A stretch of 5,260 nt of DNA, taken from contig JAESQI010000266.1 in NCBI GenBank assembly GCA_016765255.1, positions 1-5,260 on the forward strand, in the 5' to 3' direction. The DNA comes from Robiginitomaculum sp. GTDB taxonomy: Bacteria; Pseudomonadota; Alphaproteobacteria; Caulobacterales; Maricaulaceae. The translations under genes were made by a program, and so were the position numbers. Shown piece after piece: positions 1-5,260 of the stretch; within the stretch, counting starts at the first letter, position 1; each line of letters begins with the position of its first letter. The notes under the pieces are model-generated. The model was not told the origin of the DNA. It did no database searches and worked only from the letters and a program-made list of their open reading frames with translations.

Positions 1-410
1 GACATAAAGCCCGATAATAGAGCTTAAAATGATGGCTGGATTAAATATGGCTACGTATTTTGGATAGGTTGAGTGGCCTTTTAAAATTTGAAACATCCAA
101 AGTATAGACACCATTATCATGGCAGCGCGCAACACATTGACCAGAGGTTCATTATGGGCGGAAAAGCTTGTTAATAAGGATTGTAAATCTACCCCTGCCA
201 CAATTTCTTGTACGGTCAAGGCGAGATATACTCTCTGGCCCATCCACACCGCTCCAATCATAAAAGCTTAGGTCCCGACATAGAAAAATACTGTGCCAAG
301 CATACCGTCGTCTGGATCAAGACGTTTTGCAAGGTGCCAACACCCCACTACATAAAGAGGCGCGGCAACTCCATTTCTTGGACACTTGGAAGAGATAGAT
401 GGCGGGGCAT
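1..410 (-). pseudogene. Degraded integral membrane protein gene (DUF6796-like), cut by the window edge
   Basis: On the minus strand, the frame from about 372 down to 1 reads as one continuous membrane protein except for a TAA at 268-270. Before the stop it reads GVAAPLYVVGCWHLAKRL...FFYVGT. Directly after it, in the same frame, come AFMIGAVWMGQRVYLAL and then hydrophobic stretches such as AAMIMVSILWMFQIL and AIFNPAIILSSIIGLYV to the edge. The text on both sides of the stop fits one multi-spanning protein, so the TAA looks like a nonsense mutation, probably of a tyrosine or similar codon. Upstream of 372 this frame loses its membrane character and reaches a stop at 439-441. A different frame gives MPRHLSLPSVQE from an ATG at 408-410, suggesting a frameshift near 370-378. 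The resemblance to DUF6796-type membrane proteins is from memory and is weak. Alternatives are a short real ORF starting at the ATG at 259-261, or a sequencing error at the stop. The rest of the gene lies left of the window. Confidence 0.55.
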
Positions 411-520
411 TTGTTGACAGTATGGCAATATGATTTATTTATATGATTCTAGGGTGATTAAGAAATGAGAAGCCCGTGTCACAAACTAACTTAGCGGCAT
501 CATTTTAACTAGGGTCGTGT

Positions 521-1096
521 ATGACACGTTATTTTGTTTCAGATACTGGCATATTAACTGACCAAACAGGGGCGGTTGCTAGTTACGCAAATATTTCAGA
601 TACCCGTTTACATGTGCCGCATTTAGCACCTCATATTTTGACATTAACCCTGCCAAAAGGCGATACAGTTAATATCGTTGTTTACTATTCTTCACACTGT
701 TGGACGCGCACTTATGATACAGAGGAACATGCTGGATACATGAAAATTATGGATGGTAGTCGCCCTCGTGCATTTTGCCATGATCGATATGCAGGATCTG
801 CCGTATTGCCAGACTTGCTCGCAAATTTATCTCAAAACAGATTGTACCTGACACCATCAGACCGGAACTACGGAACATATAATGCTACGGCAATTTTAGA
901 GGACGGTACGGCGTACACGGCTTTTTTTACTCTTAAGTCCAAAAAGGGGCGATTTGACGGGATTCGTCACAAATTGCGTTTGTATGTCGAAAGTGCCCAT
1001 CACAGACCACAGCCTGAAAATGGGCAAAAAGTGAGTGTTGCAGTTATTGTTAGCAAGGCGCTAAAAGGGGAAAAGGTGAGATATTCTAGGCACTAG
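521..1096 (+). CDS. Hypothetical protein, 191 residues, apparently intact
   Basis: I do not recognise a named function. The ATG at 521 is the first start after an in-frame stop at 506-508 and has a weak ribosome-binding site, AGGG at 511-514, six bases upstream. The protein has no signal peptide and no membrane segment, so it is probably cytoplasmic. It is rich in beta-like segments and aromatic residues. The most motif-like parts are VVYYSSHCWTRTYD (about residues 53-66), RPRAFCHDRY (81-90) and LYLTPSDRNYGTYNAT (108-123), followed by EDGTAYTAFFTLKSKKGRF (127-145) and a basic C-terminus. Two cysteines (60 and 86) sit inside the motif-like segments; they could be paired or bind metal, but that is inference. 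The composition looks like genuine protein across the whole length, with no sign of decay. It stands alone between two pseudogenes, and a hairpin follows nine bases after the stop codon, so it is probably a single-gene transcript. It could be an accessory or phage-derived gene, but nothing in the sequence proves this. Confidence 0.75.
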   Translation: MTRYFVSDTGILTDQTGAVASYANISDTRLHVPHLAPHILTLTLPKGDTVNIVVYYSSHCWTRTYDTEEHAGYMKIMDGSRPRAFCHDRYAGSAVLPDLLANLSQNRLYLTPSDRNYGTYNATAILEDGTAYTAFFTLKSKKGRFDGIRHKLRLYVESAHHRPQPENGQKVSVAVIVSKALKGEKVRYSRH

Positions 1097-1104
1097 AAAC
1101 GCCG

Positions 1105-1132
1105 AAGGAGCTACCTTTGCAGGTAACTCCTT
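1105..1132 (+). terminator. Strong stem-loop just after the 191-residue gene
   Basis: AAGGAG, C, TACCT, loop TTGC, AGGTA, A, CTCCTT form a stem of 11 base pairs with one internal C/A mismatch and a four-base loop. It starts nine bases after the stop codon at 1094-1096, the usual place for a transcription terminator. No run of T follows on either strand, so it is not a textbook intrinsic terminator. It may protect the 3' end of the mRNA, or be the first element of a longer structured RNA. Confidence 0.5.
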
Positions 1133-1329
1133 GGTTATCTCGACAATCTCTTAGGCCTAAGCCATATCCACTATTCCAGTTGGACAGCTTGCGCTGCGGA
1201 AGGAACCTCACAGTCGATCAGGTATCCTTATGGGTACTATATAGGCATAAATCCGTTACGAGTCAATTAAATGTCAAATATACTGTCAAATAATTGTTAA
1301 GATCACACGGTTAAAAATGTCTCCTATTC
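1133..1329. other. Non-coding gap rich in small palindromes
   Basis: No coding signal was found on either strand. The stretch contains a perfect 12-bp palindrome CTTAGGCCTAAG (1150-1161). A nested hairpin follows, with TTCC (1174-1177) facing GGAA (1198-1201) around CAGC-TTGC-GCTG (1185-1196). A third hairpin pairs GTATCC (1222-1227) with GGGTAC (1232-1237) across TTAT. The part from about 1255 on is AT-rich and carries direct repeats, annotated separately. The palindromes could belong to a small structured RNA or be remnants of a repeat element; no known RNA family was recognised. Confidence 0.4.
1261..1292. repeat. Short direct repeats TGTCAAATA, roughly one helical turn apart
   Basis: TGTCAAATA occurs at 1272-1280 and again at 1284-1292, with start-to-start spacing of 12 bases. 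A looser copy, AGTCAATTA, lies at 1261-1269. Spacing near one DNA turn would suit repeated contacts by a regulator, but neither neighbouring gene starts here: the Fic remnant ends at 1330 and the 191-residue gene ends at 1096. It may be an orphaned operator or chance in AT-rich DNA. Confidence 0.3.
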
Positions 1330-1986
1330 TTATCCCGCCAATACATAACTCGTACTACGCCAACCCGCGCTTTCTTTCACCAACACGGCTTGCACCAGCA
1401 GACCATTTATATCGTGTAGGGCCGTATCTTGGGAGCATTTGGTAAGCTTGCCCATTTGGATGAGGTTAATTTGTCTTCGAAGCCATCTAGGAGGCGGTTG
1501 AGGATATTGGTTAGACGGACGTTGAATGTGCTGCTTCTATTGGTTTACCAGAAATTGGCTTTTTTTGGATTTACCGAGGATTACTTCCGCACCGTCAAAT
1601 GCGCGGTCAAGACAGCCGAGATACCATTCAAGCCATTGCGTTATATCTAGCCCGCCTTTTTGTGTGCTTTCAAGAATATTGTAATAGGCTTTTCGGTCTT
1701 CGCGGATTTGGCTCGACATGCTGTAAAAACGGTTAGCGCTTTGTTCAGAGCGGGCGAGGGTTTGGTCAGAGATGGCGCGAGCGATGCGGCCATTGCCATC
1801 ATCAAACGGATGCAAGGTGACAAACCATTAATGGGCCACCGCAGATTTGACGACCAAATCCATACCGCCATTGCCCCTTTTGTTGTGAGAGAGCCATTTT
1901 AGAAATGCCTTCATTTCTTTTTTGAGGCGTTTCGCGGCGGAGGCTTCGTAGTGGACTCGTCCACCCCCTACCTCTTTGCTGAAGCA
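1330..1986 (-). pseudogene. Fic-family protein pseudogene, N-terminal half missing, several frame breaks
   Basis: Intact Fic proteins of this class transfer a nucleotide, usually AMP, to target proteins. The minus strand reads, from about 1980 down, GGGRVHYEASAAKRLKKEMK, KAFLKWL and DLVVKSAVAH, then a TAA (1828-1830) where relatives have an aliphatic residue. It continues in the same frame with WFVTLHPFDDGNGRIARAI. HPFDDGNGR (1786-1812) is the canonical HxFxDGNGR motif. Next come RFYSMSSQIREDRKAYY and GGLDITQWLEWYLGCLDRAF. At a run of seven A on the minus strand (1560-1566) the frame shifts to ANFW, hits a second TAA (1545-1547), and goes on as NILNRLLDGFEDKLTSSKWA. Near 1447-1452 it shifts again to KLTKCSQDTALHDINGLL (a helix-turn-helix-like stretch) and RSTSYVLAG, ending at TAA 1330-1332. 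The family is normally about 370 residues; the first 150 or so, including the region of the inhibitory helix, are absent upstream of about 1986. Non-functional as a full-length enzyme. Confidence 0.9.
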
Positions 1987-1995
1987 TAAGAGGGC

Positions 1996-2059
1996 TTATT
2001 TCAAAACAACACTCTACACATTTTCGTGAAAAGATGACCTAAAGACTATTTTGAAATAA
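1996..2059. repeat. 11-bp inverted repeat TTATTTCAAAA / TTTTGAAATAA
   Basis: TTATTTCAAAA at 1996-2006 is perfectly matched by its reverse complement at 2049-2059, 42 bases away. Inside lies a smaller palindrome, TTTTC-GT-GAAAA (2021-2032). The element sits between the point where the Fic homology stops and the start of the glycosyltransferase gene. It could be an operator for that gene, a looped regulatory element, or the scar of a small mobile element. No flanking target-site duplication was seen. Confidence 0.4.
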
Positions 2060-2112
2060 ACCGATTGTAAACTTTAAGCGGCTATCTCATTTTTTAACGA
2101 TGTGAGGACAAT

Positions 2113-3042
2113 ATGGCTAAACAATCAAAAATCCGCGTCGCAGTTCTTCTGCCCGCTTATAACGAGGAAGACGGCATTGCCCATGTAATTAAAGGGTTTG
2201 CCAAATCTATGCCACACGCACGTCTGATTGTTTGTGATAATAATTCCAATGACAAGACGGGAGAGAACGCTCGTAAAGCAGGTGCAGATGTGTATTTCCA
2301 AGCCCTCCCTGGCAAGGGTAATGCCATGCGCCGTTTGTTTCGTGAAGTGGACGCAGATGTTTATATAATGTGTGATGCGGACGGATCTTATGACGCGTCT
2401 GCTGCGCCTATGTTGGTCGATAAATTAGTTGATGAGAAACTCGATATGATCGTAGCGTCTCGAAAGTCCGGCGATGAAAAATATCGTGCAGGTCATGCCG
2501 TGGGCAATAAATTATTCAGCTGGGTTATGGGCATGGCTTTTGGGCGACATTTTAACGACATTTTCTCTGGGTACCGGATATTCTCGCGCAGGTTCGTCAA
2601 ATCTTTTCCCATGATGTCGGACAGGTTTGAGATTGAAGCCGAAATGACTATTCATTCTTTGGAATTACGCCTGCCTTTTGCCGAAGTGCCTGTTGACTTT
2701 TTTGACCGGGTTGGCGGCGAGAGTAAATTATCAACCTTCACGGATGGACGGCGTATTGCTTGGCTAATGGCAAAACTTTACCGCGATCAACAACCCATGC
2801 GATTTTTCTTTGCTGGTGCAGTTGTGATTGGACTCTTCAGCCTTGCTGTTGGACTTCCTGTCGTCATAGAATTTTATAAAACGGGCGCCATTATTAAAAT
2901 GCCGTCAGCAGTATTGGCAGCAGGTCTTGCGATTGGCGTAGCCCTTAGCTTAACATGCGGAATTGTTTTGGATACTGTCAAACGCTTGCGTATCCAGCAA
3001 AAAATGCAAGCCTACTTAAGTGTATGTGAAGATGAAAGATAA
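2113..3042 (+). CDS. Family 2 glycosyltransferase, polyprenyl-phosphate sugar synthase type
   Basis: Members of this group move a sugar from a nucleotide-sugar donor to a polyprenyl (dolichyl- or undecaprenyl-type) phosphate on the cytoplasmic face of the membrane. The 309-residue protein has the GT-A fold signatures in order: VAVLLPAYNEEDGI (9-22), the nucleotide-binding stretch CDNNSNDKTGENA (41-53), PGKGNAMR (66-73), the metal-binding DxD motif in CDADGSYD (87-94), and NDIFSGYRIFSRRF (148-161), typical of the dolichyl-phosphate mannose synthase branch. FEIEAEMTIHSLE (172-184) and VPVDFFDRVGGESKL (192-206) complete the domain. Two hydrophobic segments follow, about 231-253 and 265-287, with a short basic tail, so it is membrane-anchored at the C-terminus. 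The start is supported by GAGGA at 2104-2108, four bases before the ATG. The gene precedes msrA by 58 bases on the same strand and shares the neighbourhood with a lipid-linked-sugar-using transferase. Sugar and lipid specificity cannot be read from sequence. The length is normal and no defects were seen. Confidence 0.92.
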   Translation: MAKQSKIRVAVLLPAYNEEDGIAHVIKGFAKSMPHARLIVCDNNSNDKTGENARKAGADVYFQALPGKGNAMRRLFREVDADVYIMCDADGSYDASAAPMLVDKLVDEKLDMIVASRKSGDEKYRAGHAVGNKLFSWVMGMAFGRHFNDIFSGYRIFSRRFVKSFPMMSDRFEIEAEMTIHSLELRLPFAEVPVDFFDRVGGESKLSTFTDGRRIAWLMAKLYRDQQPMRFFFAGAVVIGLFSLAVGLPVVIEFYKTGAIIKMPSAVLAAGLAIGVALSLTCGIVLDTVKRLRIQQKMQAYLSVCEDER

Positions 3043-3100
3043 GTCTTTTCTCTAACTAAATTGTGTAGTGCATGTGAGAATTATTCTGTTAATTTACCGC

Positions 3101-3721
3101 ATGACATATTTTTTTAAAACCAGCATTCCGATTATACTATTGGGCCTGAGTGGGTGCAGTGCGGCAAATGTGCAAAACTTAGCCGCAGATAATCCGTCCT
3201 TGCAAACCAAAGAAGCTGTGTTTGCAGGTGGGTGTTTTTGGTGTGTAGAAGCCGATTTTGAGAAACTCCCTGGAGTGATTGAAGCTGTCTCTGGTTATGC
3301 AGGGGGGCGGACGTTAAACCCGACATACAAACAAGTGGGGCGAGGTGGTACTGGTCATTACGAAGTTGCGAAAATCATTTATGACCCAGCAAAAATCAGT
3401 TATTCTCAACTGGTCGAATATTTCTGGACTCACGTTGATCCAACCGACGCAGGAGGGCAATTTTGTGACCGTGGTCATACGTATAAAACGGCTATATTTG
3501 CCAGCCCTGATCAGATTGAAATTGCCAAAGCTTCAAAGACAGCCCTGCAAAATTCGGGGCGTTTACGAGACGCAGTCGTGACGCCAATCTTCAAATCTGT
3601 GCCTTTTTACACGGCAGAAACTTATCATCAGGATTATTACAAGAAAAACCCCATCCGCTATAAATACTACCGCACAGGCTGTCGCCGTGAAGCTCGCATT
3701 AAGCAGGTGTGGGGCAAATAA
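3101..3721 (+). CDS. msrA: Peptide-methionine (S)-S-oxide reductase, predicted lipoprotein
   Basis: MsrA reduces methionine-S-sulfoxide in proteins back to methionine. Counting from the ATG at 3101, residues 1-19 form a lipoprotein-type signal: a lysine, the hydrophobic run SIPIILLGL, then the lipobox LSGC with the modified cysteine at 19. The mature part has VFAGGCFWCVEADFEKLPGV (40-59), whose first cysteine (45) is the catalytic one; PTYKQVGRGGTGHYEVAKI (75-93); HVDPTDAGGQFCDRGHTYKT (110-129); and TAETYHQDYYKKNP (171-184). A C-terminal cysteine in YRTGCRREAR probably resolves the disulfide. The lipobox suggests export and anchoring in the envelope. An in-frame GTG at 3068 would give 217 residues, but it adds an unusual stretch before the signal. 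ATG 3101 is preferred although no clear Shine-Dalgarno precedes either. It may be co-transcribed with the glycosyltransferase upstream. The next gene is convergent. Confidence 0.93.
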   Translation: MTYFFKTSIPIILLGLSGCSAANVQNLAADNPSLQTKEAVFAGGCFWCVEADFEKLPGVIEAVSGYAGGRTLNPTYKQVGRGGTGHYEVAKIIYDPAKISYSQLVEYFWTHVDPTDAGGQFCDRGHTYKTAIFASPDQIEIAKASKTALQNSGRLRDAVVTPIFKSVPFYTAETYHQDYYKKNPIRYKYYRTGCRREARIKQVWGK

Positions 3722-3740
3722 GTATGTATTCTCACTTTAA

Positions 3741-3829
3741 TTTGTCATTCCAGCGAAGGCTGGAATCTGGCAACAAGTTCCACCCTATGAATGTGTGACC
3801 AGACCCCAGATCAAGTCTGGGGTGACAAA
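3741..3829. repeat. Double-hairpin intergenic repeat, possible bidirectional terminator
   Basis: The 89-bp element begins with TTTGTCA (3741-3747) and ends with its complement TGACAAA (3823-3829). Inside are two perfect 8-bp stems: ATTCCAGC-GAAG-GCTGGAAT (3747-3766) and ACCCCAGA-TCAAG-TCTGGGGT (3803-3823). The sequence closely resembles a repeat type dispersed between genes in many alphaproteobacteria (GTCATTCC...GGAAT... ACCCC..GATCAAG..GGGGTGACA); that part is recalled knowledge. It fills most of the gap between the convergent msrA and GT39-type genes, so transcripts from both sides would run into the hairpins. A termination role is inferred, as no strong T-run follows. Confidence 0.75.
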
Positions 3830-3856
3830 TAGAAGCATATTGAACATAACGCTTCT

Positions 3857-5260
3857 TTATCGTCTACTCATCTCTGTCGGCGTATAACCATACCCTGCCC
3901 ACAGGCGAAAAGTACGGGTTTTGCCGCCGCCCAAATCTAATTTGAAAGGTGGGAGTTCTTCGAGTCGTATGAAATCATCACGAAATTTATCAGCGTAGCT
4001 TAATGCACCGCTCGTGGCTAAAATACGAAGGCAAGATACTTTTTTCTCGCCTGTTAGAGTGTGGCAATCTTGATGGTGGTTGATGATCAATACTGGCCCC
4101 GCTTCTGCATGACTACCCCGTAAAGGTGCATTTGCTTCGGCGTGGTGCAGGACTTGGGATGTGTTCATCCACATACGTAGGGGCAGGCCTGTATCTTGCT
4201 CTATCCCGTAATACAGTAAATCATAAAATGCCAATCTATTATCTGTGGCGACGGCTATAAATTTATGCCCGTCATGACCCTTCTTAGCAATTTGAACCAG
4301 CATGGCCTCAGTTTGTGGCCAGCCGCGAACGCGTTTAACTGAATTGGCTGCCCCTAGCGTGTTTGTTAGTTGAGGTGATAGGCTAATAACGGCCAGAACC
4401 GATCCTAAAACAATGTTGAGTCCCACCCCAAACTTTAAAGCCCGTGGCCAATGTGAGACGGCAATCCGAGCGGTTAAGAGTGTGCCCGCCATATAAGCAC
4501 TGACGGCCCAATTGGCATTGGCATGGCTCAATATAGCTTCCACAGAAATAATGATGAGTGGGCAGAGTGTAAATATAGCCAGACTTAACTCTGTTTGTGA
4601 GGGTTTTTTGACAAGGATAAAAATAGTGGCACTCAGCATGATGACAAGTGTGATCGGCCCAAGCATGCCCAGCTGTCCCAGCCAAAATTCTATCAATTCT
4701 TTAGGGTGAAAAAAGCTACCGCCAAGCCCTGCATTTTCAGCCGTATGGGTGAGGGTGGAGAAATTATGGGTCATATTCCAATACAGGTTGGGCGAGAGAA
4801 TCAAAAGCGCTATGGCTATGACCATTATACCGTTTTTGGATACCAGAGCGCTGCGGGTTTTTTTGTCAAACAGCGCACACATCACGAGCCCGATGATAAA
4901 AAAGATCATGGCATATTTTGATAACATGCCAAACCCGATGGCTATTCCTAACAAAACTGCCCATTTAAAAGTGGGCTCGTCTCGCAAGTGTGCCCATGCA
5001 TTGAGGGCCAATGTCCAAAAAAACAAAAGTGCTACATCGGTACTGACTATCGCCGAGGACAGCCAAACCGCTGGCATGAGGAAATAGAGGAGGGCGGCCC
5101 AAAACCCTGTACGCTCGTCAAATAAATATCGCCCCGTCCGAAATAAAATATACGTGGTCAGCGGATGAATAAGAGGTGAGGACAAGCGCACCGCCCATTC
5201 CTCGTGACCAAAAATACTCGTCGTGGCCCCAATGAGCCATGCAATCATTGGCGGTTTGGA
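3857..5260 (-). CDS. Polytopic membrane glycosyltransferase, GT39/ArnT-PMT type, N-terminus outside window
   Basis: Enzymes of this group take a sugar from a polyprenyl-phosphate carrier and attach it to a protein, lipid or glycan on the outer face of the cytoplasmic membrane. The reading frame is open to the right edge, and the codons before the first internal Met (5246-5248) read SKPP, giving SKPPMIAWLIGA, a typical sequence after the first periplasmic loop of this family. So the true start and the catalytic acidic residues of that loop lie beyond 5260. Counting from that Met, EEWAVRLSSP (16-25) and STDVALLFFWTLAL (69-82) are family-like motifs, with GFGMLSKYAMIFFIIGL (105-121) in the conserved SKY region. 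About eight hydrophobic segments follow to residue 300 or so, among them ALLYFLMPAVWL, IMVIAIALLILSPNLYW and GPITLVIMLSATIFILV. The last 150 or so residues are mostly soluble, with IAVATDNRLAFYDLLYY and a C-terminal RTFRLWAGYGYTP. Acceptor and sugar are unknown. The gene is convergent with msrA and ends at TAA 3857-3859. Confidence 0.88.
   Translation of the reverse strand, partial: SKPPMIAWLIGATTSIFGHEEWAVRLSSPLIHPLTTYILFRTGRYLFDERTGFWAALLYFLMPAVWLSSAIVSTDVALLFFWTLALNAWAHLRDEPTFKWAVLLGIAIGFGMLSKYAMIFFIIGLVMCALFDKKTRSALVSKNGIMVIAIALLILSPNLYWNMTHNFSTLTHTAENAGLGGSFFHPKELIEFWLGQLGMLGPITLVIMLSATIFILVKKPSQTELSLAIFTLCPLIIISVEAILSHANANWAVSAYMAGTLLTARIAVSHWPRALKFGVGLNIVLGSVLAVISLSPQLTNTLGAANSVKRVRGWPQTEAMLVQIAKKGHDGHKFIAVATDNRLAFYDLLYYGIEQDTGLPLRMWMNTSQVLHHAEANAPLRGSHAEAGPVLIINHHQDCHTLTGEKKVSCLRILATSGALSYADKFRDDFIRLEELPPFKLDLGGGKTRTFRLWAGYGYTPTEMSRR

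Noticed and set aside
208..417. Plus-strand open frame of 69 codons
   Set aside because: It lies antisense to the membrane-protein remnant, has no protein-like composition, and the minus strand explains the sequence better.
1150..1161. CTTAGGCCTAAG as an integron attC core (GTTAGGC / GCCTAAC)
   Set aside because: The essential GTT and AAC ends are not present (CTT and AAG instead), the order of the half-sites is wrong, and there is no cassette array or integrase.
1097..1260. Known RNA gene (SRP RNA, tmRNA, 6S RNA or hammerhead ribozyme) in the gap
   Set aside because: None of the conserved core sequences of these RNAs could be found; only generic hairpins are visible.
1429..1902. Plus-strand open frames at 1429-1650 and 1660-1902
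   Set aside because: Both are antisense shadows of the Fic pseudogene, whose minus-strand translation carries recognisable family motifs.
1996..2059. Complete small insertion element with terminal inverted repeats
   Set aside because: There is no flanking target-site duplication and no transposase. The 64-bp unit is very short, so it is kept only as an inverted repeat.
4383..5087. Other open frames inside the GT39-type gene on both strands
   Set aside because: They overlap a long, clearly coding membrane-protein frame and show no family motifs of their own.
1..5260. CRISPR array, tRNA or rRNA genes
   Set aside because: No regularly spaced repeats of suitable length, no tRNA cloverleaf and no ribosomal RNA sequence were seen.

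Overview
The window looks like an alphaproteobacterial chromosome of moderate GC content. This is inferred from the style of the proteins and from a double-hairpin repeat (GTCATTCCAGC... / ...CCCAGATCAAGTCTGGGG) of a type dispersed in many alphaproteobacterial genomes. The genus cannot be fixed from the sequence alone; a marine Caulobacterales/Maricaulales-like lineage is a guess.

Left part (1-2112): this is a low-density, decaying region. It opens with the broken remains of a minus-strand membrane-protein gene (about 1-410) that reads through an internal TAA. Next comes one apparently intact gene of unknown function (521-1096, +), followed by a hairpin and about 200 bases of non-coding DNA rich in small palindromes and direct repeats. 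Then comes a clear Fic-domain pseudogene on the minus strand (about 1330-1986). It keeps the HPFDDGNGR motif but has lost its N-terminal half and carries two in-frame stops and two frameshifts. Between its truncated end and the next gene lies an 11-bp inverted repeat (1996-2059).

Right part (2113-5260): this part is intact and dense. A family 2 glycosyltransferase of the dolichyl/polyprenyl-phosphate sugar synthase type (2113-3042, +) is followed 58 bases later by a peptide methionine sulfoxide reductase A with a lipoprotein-type signal sequence (3101-3721, +). Convergent to these, and running off the right edge, is a large polytopic membrane glycosyltransferase of the GT39/ArnT-PMT type (3857-5260, -). 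The 135-bp gap between the convergent genes holds an 89-bp repeat with two strong hairpins, which could terminate transcription from both sides.

Working together: the GT2 enzyme and the GT39-type enzyme make a plausible pair. The first would charge a polyprenyl phosphate with a sugar, and the second would transfer that sugar from the lipid carrier to a periplasmic acceptor. MsrA would repair oxidised methionines in envelope proteins. I found no convincing new multi-gene system. The most unusual content is the gene decay on the left, the unassigned 191-residue protein between two dying genes, and the structured non-coding stretch after it.
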